Made by a program: the position numbers and the translations under genes
Source: Aegilops tauschii subsp. strangulata
Lineage: Eukaryota; Streptophyta; Magnoliopsida; Poales; Poaceae
Length of the DNA stretch: 64,000 bases
Assembly: GCF_002575655.3 (NCBI RefSeq)
Contig: NC_053037.3
Coordinates: 567,650,880-567,714,879 of the forward strand
Direction of reading: 5' to 3'
Shown here: positions 31,124-43,700 of the stretch, in pieces
Layout of the letters: the number at the start of each line of letters is the position of its first letter
Position numbering within the stretch: the first letter of the stretch is position 1
Notes under the pieces: model-generated
What the model was told of the DNA's origin: nothing
What the model saw: only the letters and a program-made list of their open reading frames with translations
The model's database searches: none

Positions 31124-31699
31124 CAAATAACATTATAAGAAGAAAATCATCATTGCAGTCGTTATGCAAATAACTTCCCAAAATAAAACAGAATTCGCAG
31201 CAAGCCAGCAGGATAGTGAGAAGTATTAAAGAAATAAATCAGGATAGCTTATGTAGTTTAGACGAATAACATTTGAGCTGATTGGAAATTGAGACTTAGG
31301 GTGTACACTAGGATATAGCCTGCTAGGATCGAGGACGATGGTGCAATCTAAAACTAGGTGGATGGTTGGCGCTAGAGTGCCCGGGCGTTGGCCGTCCGTT
31401 GTCCGACCTCCACGGTTGACTCATGTTCCTCGTGAACTCATACCGTCAACTCGGTTGCCTGGTGTCCTATTGAACTTGTGGGGTAGATGAGAAGTCAACT
31501 TGAAGAAAATGGTGCCCATGGGTCGATCAATCACCGACCAAAAAAATAAAAATAAATCATTGTGCTATGTTTGCTCTTTTTTAAATGGTTTTCTCATTTG
31601 CCTAAGCTTTAGTAGCCTCCAACTAGTGCCCGGCAAACGTGTCGGTTGTTAGTCTTTACTTTCCTGCACGTGTCCTTCTTTGATTGTTGTGTAATGTTG
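31124..31699. other. Intergenic DNA, nothing recognised
   Basis: No recognisable gene or element border between the LINE 2 target duplication and the truncated start of LINE 3. Confidence 0.5.
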
Positions 31700-31814
31700 T
31701 ATCTGGCAATGCGCATGAAAGGATTTAGTGAGGCTTCGCGGAACCAAGTGGGTTCTGAAATCCAGAATGGTAGTGTCGGAATTAAGGTCAACGATGATAT
31801 CAGTCATTACTTTC

Positions 31815-33142
31815 CACTGGTAGAAAAAAGGCCTTTAGTCCTGGTTCACAAAGGCCTTTAGTCCCGGCTGTGCAACCGGGACTAAATATGCGCGACTAAA
31901 GACCGCCCCCCCCTTAGTCGCGCCTCTTACGAACCGCGACTAAAGGCTTTAGTCCCGGTTCTCGTGGCTAACCGGGACTAAAGGCCTCCTCCGCAGGTTT
32001 AAACCTGGTTTTTTGCGATTTTTTTTTATTTTTTTTTATTTTCAAATTTCTGAATTATTTTAACCTCTAATCTCTAATCACCACCGCTCATCACTGCTCA
32101 ATTTATCCTCTAATCTCTAATCACCCCTCATCATTCCAAATCATCTAACTTCCCGAACGGTCACCCATCCTCTCACTACTCCAGCTTGAGCACGCTTAAC
32201 TTCCGGGTTCTATTCTCCCTCGTTTCCAACTCTGCACTTGTTGTTTTCCTGACAATAGTAGGATGTCAATTCTATTAACCCGCAGGAATTTAGCTTGAGC
32301 ATGAAGTGACACATTTCACTGTTTGAGTTTGAAACTATTGTTTTAAAAAACAATTATTATTTAGTAACACTAATATTTCTGGAATAATTAGTTTGACCAT
32401 TGTTTGACCACTGTTTGACCACAGTTTGACCAGATTTGACCAAAATTTAAAAAAACTGAAATAATTATTTAGTAACACTAATATTCTAGAATAATTAGTT
32501 TCACCATTGTTTGACCACAGTTTGACCACAATTTGATTTTTTTTGAATTTTTTTGCCTCTCCAGATCTTAAAAGTCCCGTATCTTTTTTTCTGTTAGGTT
32601 TTTGAGGATTTTGAAAATGTTTAACGGGGTTCCCCCGATTAAATTCGGATGTAACTTTTCGAGTAGATGATTTTTCATATAAAAAACTTTTTCATCCGAG
32701 TTCGTATGCAAAAGTTATGCCCATTTTAAGAAATTCCAGAGAGATTTTGCAAATAAAGTCGAAATTCATATTTGTTAATTTTCCCCACAACTAGACCACA
32801 TATCACATGGTAACCTTTAGTCCCGGTTGGTCTGGCCAACCGCGACTAAAGGTTCGGGCCTTTAGTCGCGGTTGGCCAGACCAACCGGGACTAAAGGTCT
32901 AACCTTTAATCCCGGTTGGTCTGGCCAACCGCGACTAAAGGCCTTCGGGCCAGCCTGAGGACCTTTAGTCCCGGTTGGCCAGGCCAACCGGGACTAAAGC
33001 CCCTCCCGTCCGCCAGCTCGCGCTGGGCCCAGATAGTTGGTCGCGGGTCTCCTCCCGAACCGCGACTAAAGACCCCTTTGGTCGCGGTTCGATTATTTTG
33101 GGGACTAATGGGGGCGTATGGAAGCCTCTTTTTCTACTAGTG
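31815..33142. mobile_element. CACTA B, 1.3-kb non-autonomous element
   Basis: The left end CACTGGTAGAAAAAAGG and the right end CTTTTTCTACTAGTG are inverted copies, with one change of CACTA to CACTG at the left. Both sides have the 3-bp duplication TTC (31812-31814 and 33143-33145). Subterminal repeats are TTTAGTCCCGGTT/TTTAGTCGCGGTT, a different flavour from the TACCGG repeats of A and C. The interior (about 32000-32760) is non-coding and holds a ~125-bp direct repeat with TTTGACCA words and TAGTAACACTAATATT. It is a deletion-type passenger with no transposase. Confidence 0.95.
32340..32545. repeat. ~125-bp direct repeat inside CACTA B
   Basis: TTATTTAGTAACACTAATAT starts a unit at about 32357 and again at about 32465, each followed by AATAATTAGTTT and several TTTGACCA words. 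Confidence 0.75.
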
Positions 33143-35095
33143 TTCAGACACATAAGGGTTTGAGACAAGGGGATTCCATGTCTCCTCTCTTGTTTAATAT
33201 AGTAGCCGATATGTTGGCCATTCTTATTGGCAGAGCCAAACAGCATGGCCAAGTGGAGGGCTTAGTTCCTCATTTGGTCAATGGAGGTGTTTCCATCTTA
33301 AAGTATGCTGACGACACTGTCCTTTTCATGGAACATGACATTGCCAAAGCGCGCAACATGAAACTTATATTATGCCTCTTTGAACAATTGTCTGGTTTAA
33401 AGATAAACTTTCACAAGAGTGAGTTGTTCTGCTTTGGGAAGGCCAAAGACGAGCAAGACACATATGGACAAATGTTCGGGTGTGAATTATGGTCTTTACC
33501 ATTTAGTTATTTGGGCATACCAATTCATCACCGTAAGTTGTCTAATAAAGAATGGAAGTGTATCGAAGATCGAATTGAGAAAAAACTGAGCTGCTGGAAG
33601 GGCAAGCTTATGTCTTATGGAGGTCGGCTCGTACTGATTAATTCAGTACTGACTAGTATGCCGATGTTCCTACTATCTTTCTTCGAAATTCCGAAAGGGG
33701 TACGGAAGCGGCTTGATTTTGTTAGGTCTCGTTTCTTCTGGCAGTCAGATGAGGCCAAAAGGAAATACCGACTGGCGCGATGGGACATCCTTTGCCGGCA
33801 GAAAGACCGGGGGGTCTTGCTATTGAGAACTTAGAAATTAAGAATAAATGCCTTATGAGAAAATGGCTCTACAAGTTAGGGGCGGAGCCGGAGGGCATTT
33901 GGGCATAGATTTTGCGCAACAAATATATGCAGTCGAAAACGCTTGCCTAGGTCACCATGAGACCAACTGACTCGCCATTCTGGAAAGGGCTTATGAGAAC
34001 GAAGGATTTGTTCTTTCGTAGGGTCAAATTCTTGGTTGGCAATGGGATGTCAACAAGATTTTGGGAGGACACGTGGTTAGGAGAACACCCCTGGCCATGC
34101 AATATCCCACCCTTTACAACATTGTGCAACGCAAGGAGGATTACATAGGCACAGTGTTCCAAACGACTCCCTTGTATATTCAGTTCAGACATCGTTAATT
34201 GGTGAGCGATGGACTGCCTGGTTGCACTTGGTTCGGAGATTGATAGATGTTCAACTCTCCGACCAGCCGGATTCAACGCAATGGACACTAGCTAAGAATG
34301 GGATTTTTACGGTGAAATCGTTCTATATGGACTTGATTAATTCTGGCTCAATCTCAAGATCATTGCATATTTGGATGATTAAGGTTCCCTTGCGTATCAA
34401 AATTTTTATGTGGTTTGTCCATAAGCAAGTCATACTTACCAAGGACAATTTAATCAAAAGGCGATGGGTTGGTAGTTCACGTTGTTGTTTTTGTGATCAT
34501 GACGAAACAATACAACATTTATTCCTTGAATGCCCACTAGCCAAATTGCTTTGGCGAACCATCCATATAGACTTCGACATCAATCCTCCAGTTGACATTG
34601 GATCATTGTTTGGAACATGGTTAGCTGGGGTTGAACATAGTACTGCAGCTCGTATTCGGATTGGAATATGTGCGCTTTTGTGGGCTATATGGAATTGTCA
34701 AAATGATTTGATTTTTAACAGACAGGACAATTTAAGTTTCTTGCAGGTTATCTTCAAAGCTACCGCATGGATCCGTACGTGGTCCTTACTCACTCCTATG
34801 AACTCCAGGGAGCCTTTGGTTACTGGGTGCAACCAGTGGGAGATGGTAGCACGGGTTATATTCAACCGGTTCGGATGGCGGTCGCATAGCAGGATAAGAG
34901 TCTAGGGAGCTTATCCTTTATTTTGCCTTACCGGTTGTAACATGGAGCTTATACTTTCTTTTTCTTTGTTTTGCTCCGTTTGCGAGCTATAATACCTTTA
35001 TGACTTTGTGTTATCTTAATACTTTTTAATAAGATGGCTGCATGCATCATCATGATGCAGAGGCCGGGGTACACCTCCATTTCCAAAAAAAAAAA

Positions 35096-36335
35096 CACTA
35101 CACCTGCTGATGCTCTTGTAATATTGTGGACTTTTGTCCACTTTGCAAAATAACAAGTTAGCAGAGGAGCCCACCTGCGGAGGGCTTCAGTTTGCCAATA
35201 AAACTGGTGCCTAACGGGCCTTGTTGCCCACGAGGCCTACCCTGCATGTCGAGGGCCTACGCATGGAAGCATGCATTGAAGTAAAAAATCCAGCCTGATG
35301 CACTGCTATTAGTTTAGTCTGATGCACATGTTGACGTAGGTGCTAATCGCCGCAATAGTAGAAATCACCTACTACGAGACGGAACATCGCCTCCCTGAAG
35401 CAATAGTTCTGATGGGCCTGCCCAGTAGCGTTGGTCTTGGAATCTTCTATGTACAGTGCCTACCGGTTTTGGGAACCTTCCATCCGGCTTTGGAAACCTT
35501 CTGACCATTTTATTTCTGTACGTTATTTTACTGATATTTATCAGCTTTATTTTGTTTTTTATTTATGGTTATTTTATTTTTAAAATACATGTTGACTTTT
35601 TAATAGAAGTTGTACATTTTTTGCATACACATTGAACATTTTTTAGATACGTAATATTTATTAAATACATGTTGAACATTTGTCAAATGCACACTGTACA
35701 TTTTTTTTACAGGTTGAACATTTTCCAAGTACACGTTGAACATTTTCCAAGTGCATGTTGAACATTTTGTCAAATCCACATTGAACATTCTTACAATACA
35801 TGGTGAACATTTTTTCAACACACATTGAACACATTTCATCAATACCATGAACATTTTATTAAAAAGTGCAAAGAAAAAATTTAAGCGTGACGGACATTTT
35901 TGAAGTGTCATAAACTTTTTTATGAATGGTATGAAACATTATGCTGAAATTACGCGAAAAAGTTTCACATTGTAAATATTTTTTAGAAAAAATGTCACAA
36001 GCATATTTTTGAAACACGTCAATGTTTTGTAAATGTGGGGAACAATCTTTTGAATTATATGGACATTAAAAAAAATACATTAACAATTTTTTAATGCACT
36101 GTGAATTTTAAAATAAAACTAAAATATTTCTTATAAAATACAATAGGATATTTCTGGATATGAACAAAAGGAAGGAAAAAAAAGACTAATGAAAGCAAAC
36201 AAATGAAATAAAAGCAAGAAGCAAACCAACCGGCTCCCTACTAGGTCGGCCCCCTACAAGCTCCCTTGAGGCGAGCCGTTCTTTAGTCTCCCTAAAGGCG
36301 AGATAAAGACATGCCTGCTAATTGCTGCATGTAGC
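35096..36335. other. AT-rich relic repeat, no gene seen
   Basis: Between LINE 3 and CACTA C the DNA has many GTTGAACATTTT words (35580-36100) and a GC-richer end at 36225-36330 with GGTCGGCC and CTCCCTAAAGGCGAG. The make-up resembles the relic at 2030-2760 (CTAAGGGAGACAAAGG there). It is probably one arm of a decayed DNA element. No coding sequence was recognised. Confidence 0.45.
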
Positions 36336-36600
36336 CACTAGTAGAAAAAGGAAAAAGGATCAAATGTGAGACACATTAGTCCCGATTTGAATTGGAGCCG
36401 GACACATTAGTGCCGGTTCAAACGGCTAGGCAGGAGGAGATCTTTAGTACCGGTTCGGGGCGAACCTTTAGTACCGGTTCATGCCACGAACCGGTACTAA
36501 AAAGGCTGGGCCCCGCCAGCCCCTTTAGTACCGGTTCGTGGCATGAACCGGTAGTAAAGAGGTTGTGGCAGGCTGTTTTTAGTCCCACCTCGCTCCCCTA
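36336..36600. repeat. CACTA C left subterminal array
   Basis: Repeats of TTTAGTACCGGTTCGTGGCA and complements follow the CACTAGTAGAAAAAGG end. The array matches the right end of CACTA A in inverse. Confidence 0.85.
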
Positions 36601-37904
36601 GCAAGATTTTTAGCACCTTAAATATGTTACTTCTCAAACTATCACAAGCACTTGGTCTTCATTGAAGTCTATGTGTAGAATTTGCGGTCGCAATATGAGT
36701 CTTCACCGGTTTCTAAATCGTTGAGGACTCATGTTGACAAATCAGATTGTACACAAAAAGATCATTGATAATCAATGTATTTTTCATGTATATTTTTACA
36801 TGTTTACGCCCTCACTCTCTCCACTCACTCGGTCTCCCCCTCAATCCCCCGCGCCGGTCCTCCCCCGCCGGCCGCCCCTCACACTCTGCTGACTTAGCAT
36901 CTGTTACACGGTTACTTCATTTTTTTAAACTTATTTAAACTTCAGACCTTTTTTGCATTCTGTATGCACCATTCAAAGCGAAGTCATCAATTTTCAACAC
37001 GTTCTGACATCATTTGCTCTTTTTCAGTCATTCACCGATTTGTTTAGAGAGCTAAATGACCGTGAAATTGAAAATCACTACAAAATGAACTCTGAAAATG
37101 TTGAAACTTGGCATGGTATCATCATTTCACCCACATAGCATGTGCAAAATAGTAGAGAGGGTTACGGAAAAAATTGGACGCACTTCGTGTACAAACTGGA
37201 CAATCTCTTTTGGAGTATCAGGGTTTCGGACGAGAACTCATCTGTTACACGGCCACTTCATTTTTTTAAACTTATTTGAACTCCAGACTTTTTTGCGTTC
37301 CGTACGCACCATTCAAAGCGAAGTCATCAATTTTCAACACGTTCTGACATCATTTGCTCTTTTTCAGCAATTTACCGATTTGTTTAGAGAGCTAAATGAC
37401 CGTGAAATTGAAAATCACTACAAAATTGCTATTTTTAATGCATTTACTGATTTGTTTTGAGCTAAATGGCCCTGAAATTGAAAAGCACTACAAATTAACT
37501 CTGAAAAGCACTACAAATGGAAGAAAATAAATAAAGCAGAAAAAAAACAACTATATAAAAAAACTACTCAGAAAGAAATACAAGAAAATAAATAAAGCAG
37601 AAAAGAAAAAACTATATAAAAAATTACTCAGAAATAAATAGAAGAAAATAAACAAAGCAGAAAGAAAAAAATATATAGAAAAATTACTCAGAAATAAATA
37701 GAAGAAAATAAATAATGCATAAAATGAAACTATATCAAAAATTGTTGGGGCGCTGCCCAGTGGGCCTGCTAGACCTCAGATTTGCAAATTCAGGCCCTTG
37801 GACCAGCAGGCTCACAGGGCAGTGCGCCATAGTTAGGCCTAGAAGCCTGCTATATAGAGGAGTTCGAAGGAGCAGCCGCGGGGAGCTCCTAATCAGTGCT
37901 GTAG
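36601..37904. other. CACTA C non-coding stretch with two direct repeats
   Basis: A segment with CATTCAAAGCGAAGTCATCA and CGATTTGTTTAGAGAGCTAA appears at about 36968-37080 and again at 37311-37420. Between them, 37100-37240 matches the inverse of CACTA A near 24110-24310. The A-rich part 37500-37735 has four copies of an ~60-base unit with AATTACTCAGAAATAAATAG-like words. No gene is present here, and this replaces the region where A has its transposase. Confidence 0.65.
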
Positions 37905-39190
37905 GCGACAGTTCGCGCTACTGGCGCCCGCGTGAGATGCGCAGCGGGCCGGCCCAGCAACCAGTTGAGAGGCAAAACGCGAAGGAAAAAAATCGATATT
38001 TATTCGACTGGTCTGGGAATCGAACTTCGGCCGCTTACTAGAACGCCAGGCGCGTTAACCACCAAGACAAGGTACCTTTGTTATCTTTTTGAGGAAACAA
38101 CGCTATTTGGCCCTTCCTTTAGTACAAATATTAAACATATAGTAGTATTATATACCAACTATAAATTATTTGAATAAACAAAACATAAATTTGAAAAAGC
38201 ATTCACAAAAACCATGAATTGAAAAAAAATTGAAAAAAGTTCGCAAAAATGGAAAAAGTTTCTAAATTTGAAAAAAAGTCCATCAGATTTGAAAAAAATT
38301 CAGCAAAGTTGAAAAGCGTTCATCGATTTCAAAAAAAAGTTCATCAATTTAGAACAAAAGTTCACGAATTTGAATAAAGTTCATCGACTTTGAAAAATAA
38401 GTTCACCAACTTCAAAAAAGTTCACCGACTTTGAAAAAAGAGTTCACCAACTTCAAAAAAGTGCATCGACTTTGAAAAAAAGTTCACCAATTTGAAAAAA
38501 GTTCATCGGATTTCAAAAAAGTTCATAGATTTTGAAAAGGTTCATAAATTTGAAACAAAAATCAACAATTTTGAGAAAAAAGTTCATTGAATTTGAAAAA
38601 AGTTCATCGAATATGAAAAAGTTCACCTAAATTGAAAAAAGTTCATCGATTTTGAAAATAAGTTCACGTAAATTGAAAAAAAGTTCATCGATTTTGAAAA
38701 AAAGTTCATCAATTTTGAGAAAAAGTTCATCGATTTTGCGAAAAAAGTTCATCGATTTTAAGAAATAGTTCATCAAATTTGAAAAATAAGTTCCTCTATT
38801 CTGAAAATGGTTCATCAATTTGAAAAAAGTTCATGAGTTTCGAAAGATTTAGTTCATGGATTTGGAGAAGAAGTCCATCTATTTGAAGAAAACAATTACG
38901 AATTTCAAAAAAAGAAAGTAAAGAAGGATAGAGAAAAAAGAAAAAAAGGAAAAAGAAGAACAAATAAATTGAGGAAAACATTTATTTCAGCACATCTGGT
39001 TAAGTGGTCAAGTTGGTTATACGTTGAAACTTGGTAACCGGCGACGCAGTTTTGAATCCTAGCTTGCGCGCCCTTTTTGCAGTTTTATCTAGAGTTTAAG
39101 AAACGGGAAAAATAGAAGTTGGGCCGAGCCCAGGTAGTGCCGCTGCAGGCGCCGGTTTGCAGAAACAGCTATAACCGGCGCCTGCAGCGC
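37905..39190. mobile_element. Insertion in CACTA C with long inverted arms
   Basis: Compared with CACTA A this stretch is extra. Its two ends are imperfect inverted repeats of about 150 bases: the left has GGCGCC, GGGCCGGCCCA and a tRNA-like block at 37995-38075; the right has the mirrored order with CTCGGCCCAAC and GGCGCC. The middle (38200-38900) is a tandem array of ~20-25-base AAAGTTCATCGATTTTGA units. The structure fits a non-autonomous Mutator-like element. No target duplication was found, so borders are approximate. Confidence 0.5.
38205..38895. repeat. Tandem array, GTTCATCGATTTTGAAAAAA unit
   Basis: About thirty degenerate units of 19-25 bases (AAAAAGTTCATCRATTTTGA) run through the core of the insertion at 37905-39190. 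Minus-strand open frames (KIDELFFKIDELFF and the like) are by-products of the repeat. Confidence 0.85.
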
Positions 39191-40108
39191 CAAATAGGAA
39201 ATGCCGCAGCCGCGGCTGGGTTTATAAACCAGTGCGGCTGCCCTTCGCCCGGCGAGGTGGGACTAAACTTTGCGCCCCTCGCCTGGCAGCGCACCCCTTT
39301 AGTACCGGGTTGTGGCTCCACCCGGTACTAGGGGGGGGGGGGTCTTTAGTACTGGTTGAAGCCACAAACCGGTACTAAACAAAAAATTCAGTTTCTCATC
39401 TGCTTCTTCTCCTCTGCCCGTCGCCCGCCGCCCCCGTCGCGCCACCCCTCGTCGTCGACGCCCCCGTTGCCGCCCCGGCCGCCGTCCGAGCCCCGTCCCC
39501 GGCCGTCGCCACCCCTCGTCGACGCCCCCGTCGCCGCCCCGTCCCCGTCCCCGTCGTCGCCGCCCCGGCCGTCGTCCGCGCGCCCCCGGCCGCCCCCGTC
39601 GTATGTCGTCGCCGCCCCGTACATCCCCGTTCGTCCCGTCGTCCGGCCCGGCCGCCCCATCCCCGGCCGTCCCCGTCGTCGTCGCCGGCCGCCCCGTCCC
39701 CGTCGTCCCGCCGTCGTCCGCCCCGTCCCCGTCGTCCCGTCGTCCCCGTTCCCGTCATCGCCGCCCGTCATCACCGCCCGTCGCCGTCCCCGTCGCCGGT
39801 GAGGTCCCTGCCCCAGCCGCCATGCATGCATGCATGTCCACACACACACACACATTGTTAATTAGTTGTAAAATTGTGAGTATTTTTTATGTTTTTTAGT
39901 TATAGAAATATTTATAGAAATGTTAGAAATTTTAGAAATGTTAGTTCTAGCTAGATGAATTAGATTAATGTCAAACTGTTAGATGATGATCGATTTTTTT
40001 AGTTTCTTATAATTTTAGTTATAGAAAATTTAGAATTTGCATATAGAATTTTAGTTATCACAATCCAATCATTTACTTTTTGCGGGCATATAGTATTTGT
40101 TGTCGACG
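39190..40108. other. CACTA C spacer and GC-rich block
   Basis: Internal CCTTTAGTACCGGGTTGTGG repeats at 39295-39380, a G12 run (39331-39342) and a GC-rich CCCCGTCGTCGCCGCCCCG block (about 39405-39830) followed by (CA)n and an AT-rich spacer. It mirrors 22801-23680 of CACTA A. No gene is called; frames in the GC-rich block are low-complexity. Confidence 0.65.
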
Positions 40109-40543
40109 ATGCCCGGCCCGCATCCTCGCCGTCGACCCGTTCGCGACGACGTCCTGCTTCACAAGACCCATGTCCGGGACTGGGCTCCGCCGGGCTGGCA
40201 CTGGGAGGTGCTACCTTTAGGGGCGCGCCGCTTGGTGAGGAACCAGGCCTTGGGTCCCGTCGTCGACCCTGATCTCCTTTGGTGGCGTTCGCGTGGGCCA
40301 CATTCGGTGCAGAGGGAGCCGGCCCCGCCGGAGGTGGTGCGTCGCCGTGTCAGGGAGGAGGACGAGCACGTCTGTCGCTACATGGCTGCTATGGACGTCA
40401 GGTTCTCCAATACCTGGCAGGTTGTTTGGGCAGATGACCGGAGATATGATCCTGTGATGGTTCCTTCTCTTTGGGTGTCCACCGCCCGCGCCTTTGGAAC
40501 CGCGAGTGACCTAGATTCTTCTGTAGTATTCGATCTTTATTAG
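40109..40543 (+). CDS. CACTA C orphan ORF, 144 aa
   Basis: Homologue of the minus-strand ORF at 22372-22800. It starts MPGPHPRRRPVRDD and ends SSVVFDLY with a TAG stop. The frame is open from end to end and differs from the A copy by substitutions plus a two-codon insertion near residue 20, which keeps the frame. Trp-rich GWHWEVLP and DLLWWRSRG blocks and REEDEHVCRYMAAMD are conserved. No known domain is visible. It lies about 250 bases before the ORF2 start in the same direction. Keeping the frame in two separately decaying elements hints at past selection or recent spread. The function is unknown. Confidence 0.6.
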   Translation: MPGPHPRRRPVRDDVLLHKTHVRDWAPPGWHWEVLPLGARRLVRNQALGPVVDPDLLWWRSRGPHSVQREPAPPEVVRRRVREEDEHVCRYMAAMDVRFSNTWQVVWADDRRYDPVMVPSLWVSTARAFGTASDLDSSVVFDLY

Positions 40544-40793
40544 CTACCTAGCCAGTGATGTATTCGATATATAATATTCGAGACGATGTATTCGAGATTA
40601 TATATATTACTAGAGACGATGTATTCGAGATTATATATTATTCGAGACGATGTATTCGAGATTATATATTATTCGAGACCATGCATATTAATTATGTACT
40701 ATGATTCAGTTTTTCCTTATTGATTGCATCCATGCATTGTAATTTGAATACTAAATTGTTTAATATTTCTTCTGGATTAGTTAAATAAAAGCT

Positions 40794-43700
40794 ATGGCGG
40801 ACAATACCGGCAGAGAGGGAGAAGACGCCCTGTTCGAGATCATACGCAGCCCTCGCAGGCCAGATGATCTGAATGAAGCAGATGACGGCTCCCAATATCT
40901 GAACAATACCGGGGAGGGTGATGATAAGATATTCGATCTCGACGACCGAATGGATGAAGTCATGAACTATGATTATGATTATGATGACGCAGACAATGTT
41001 GATCTCAAAATAAGAAAGACCGGCGAGGTATATTTATATAAGCAGGCATCTGGTGATCATCACATATTTTTTTGATTTGAAGATATATTAACGAATCGAT
41101 CTTTCTTCTTTCAGCCCTCCGGATCGAGCAAATCTGCTTCTACAGACTGCAGGACAAAGCGAGGCCCGGGCAAAAAGTTGAAGGAGGGTGTAAAGTACAA
41201 CATCGATTCCATCAAGGCTAATGGCGAACCCCTCATGCCTAAGAACATTGCGAACAAGTTCGTTCGTCAGTGCGGAGTTCTTGTGAAGGACCAACTCCCG
41301 ATCTCCATTCAAGAATGGAAAGAGCCAAAAAATAAACGTCCAGATGTTACTTGGGTCGACGACAGAGCAAAAAAATGCTTTGGGAATCTCTCATGGAACA
41401 TTTCACCCTACCAGATCATTTCACTGATGCAAATGTGCAGAAAGTCAAGGATGCTGCTCTTAGGAAGATGGCAATTGCATTCAACACACAAGAAAACTGT
41501 ATGGGCCGACTACGCCGAAGGAGAAAAGAAGACTCCAGAATTCAAGGGAACACTGGAGAAGCAAAGAGAACACTGCCCCACTTTCGTGAAATTCAAGGAA
41601 TCCGAATTAGCTAAGGAACGGTAGACAAAAAACAAGGCCAATGCAGCAAAAAAGACGCAGTTCCATAGGCTGGGGCCAGGTGGCTACGCGGTGGCAATGC
41701 CTAAGTGGGATAAGTCTGAGGAAGAGATGCTGGATGCAGGGGTCACTCCAGTTACTAGCTAGGAGCTGGCCCCCTAGGTGCAGAACTTGGTTCTATGCGC
41801 ATGGGGGGCGTTGGACCCAAAGACAGGCCTGGTTTCCAAGAAGGCAAGTCTAAAAGGAGCCGAAGAGAAGTTACTTCAAGCAATAGAAGATGCTCGAACG
41901 AGGGTGTTCACGCCCAACAGAGAGAACGACGAGCTTACGCGCGCCTTGGGAAATCCTGAACACCCGGGAAGAACACGAGGCAAGGGCGTTATTCCCTGGT
42001 ATGAGGGCTTTTCGAAATGGAACGTTGACTGTAGGACCCGTGCAAGAAGGAAGATGGAGGAGGAGAAGAAGAGGAAGATGGAGGAGGAGCAGAGGAAGCA
42101 GGAAGCAGAACGCCTTCAAGGCCTAGAATCAGCGCACGCGGACTTGGCACTCAAATTCCAGCGGCAGCAGCAGCAGATCGACTCACTTAGCCAGGAAAGG
42201 GGGTCTCAGCAGCGGCAGCAGCTAGCAAATGATCCAGCATTGGATAGCACCGTCCCATCCATGCCGAGAAGCAGCGTTGGTTCCGCCCCGGAGGACGCAC
42301 TGCTGGATAGATACCCTATGGATGACATCATGGAGAACACTAACTGTGAGCTACACTTCAAAATGAAGAACATATCCATGAAGGTGGCGGATGCCGTTGC
42401 TTATACAAATCCCCCCCGAAGCAACCTTCCATTGCAACCTGATTCCAGCCGGCTATGCTCGTGTCGTGGTTGATGAGGTGGTGGACCAATATTCGGGGCT
42501 AGAGCTTGACATTCCTGGACAGCACGAGGAGCACACACTGGGAGAGGCCATACATCGTATCATCCTATGGATAAAGGATTGCATCATCTTTCGAAGGGCA
42601 CCGACACCGCGTCGTCATCCGACTCCTCCTCGATGTGAGGCCACTCCTCCTCCTTCAAGTCCGGCACAGCAGTAGGACACTCCTCCTGCTTCAAGTCCGG
42701 CACAGCATGAGGCCACTCCTCCTGCTTCAAGTCCGACACCGCGTGAGGCCACTCCTCCTGCTTCAAGTCCGGCACAGCGTCAGGCCACTCCTCATGCTCC
42801 AACTCAGCCACGTCAGCCGTCTCCGCCGCCTCAGCAATCGGGGAAGAGAGCCGCCACAGCTATGGTGCGTAGCGCTACGAGTCGAGGTAGTATAGGAGGT
42901 ACAGGCGGAGGCAAGCGATATAAATATGGTCCAAGCCTCGCTCCTCTTACTCAGAGGCCTTACAACATGACCGAGGAGAAAAACAGAGCCATAGTGAAGG
43001 CCCAAGTGGACGCCCATTTTGGACCGAAACTGGCACCTCCGCCAAGGGAGAAAGTGCCTGAGGAAACGATTGACCACTTTATTCGTATGGCTAGACCACC
43101 AGCTCCCAAGCCTGTTGACTCAGACTATGAGCGCCAAATCAGGAAGGCACATCGAGCACGAGTATAGAAGGAGTCGAGCTCGAGCTTGAGCCAAGCAGCT
43201 GGCAAAAAATGCGGGAAAACTGTTCCCCAGCTGGGAGAACAGGCGACACAATCGACCCCCCCCCTTGTTGTGCCAACAACACATAAGAGTACCGGCGCCC
43301 TATATATATGTGGGCAAACCGTTAACGTTCCCCAGCTGGGCAATCTGGTAATAACCGAGGAGCATATAATGCAGGCTGAAATGCTCGGTATGACTGTTGG
43401 ACAATTCCTCGAGATCGAGCCCATGTCTCCACTTAGAGAGGAGGAAATAAAACGGAAATATGTCCGTGGCGAACCTTTGGTCAAGCCCGAGGAGGTCAAG
43501 GATCTCCCAACGAGAATGTATGAATTGCATCAATGGTACATGGAAATTTGCAAGACCCACAATCTACAGTCCCTCATGATGAAAGTCAAGGAAGAGGATC
43601 ACTTCCATAAGCTAGCTCTGTCCATTGAGTATACAAAACTGTTTAAGTTATTCAATTAAGACGCACTCGACAAATCTATCGTCAGTTGCTATTGTTTGTA

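Larger units (their letters stand above)
31708..34905 (+). pseudogene. LINE 3 reverse transcriptase, interrupted and decayed
   Basis: The RT domain begins at KGFSEASRN, is interrupted by CACTA B at 31815-33142, and continues with GLRQGDSMSPLLFN, the catalytic KYADDTVLF and FSYLGIPIHHRKL. A frame change follows near 33815 (after CRQKDRG), with further stops around 33908 and 33948. Another frame carries FWKGLMRTKDLFFRR. The zf-RVT part at 34222-34905 contains IKIFMWFVHKQVILTKDNL and CCFCDHDETIQHLFLEC. The gene is therefore broken at least three times besides the insertion. It differs in sequence from LINE 1 and LINE 2, so three LINE families or subfamilies are present. Confidence 0.9.
31700..35095 (+). 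mobile_element. LINE 3, split by CACTA B
   Basis: A plus-strand LINE whose 5' end is truncated near 31700 within the RT domain and whose 3' end is ATGATGCAGAGGCCGGGGTA then CACCTCCATTTCC and A11 (35085-35095). Element B interrupts it between SVGIKVNDDISHYF (ending 31814) and QTHKGLRQGDSMSP (starting after 33145). Removing B and one TTC duplicate rejoins the two parts in frame. No target duplication for the LINE itself was found. Confidence 0.9.

Noticed and set aside
37990..38080. Functional tRNA gene
   Set aside because: Only box-like words are present. I could not fold a full cloverleaf with an anticodon arm, and the mirrored arm at 39000-39070 shows it is part of a repeat.
39388..39855. 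Long open frames on both strands of the GC-rich block in CACTA C
   Set aside because: They are low-complexity Arg/Gly/Pro/Ser translations in several frames at once, and are not conserved in frame with the matching block of CACTA A.
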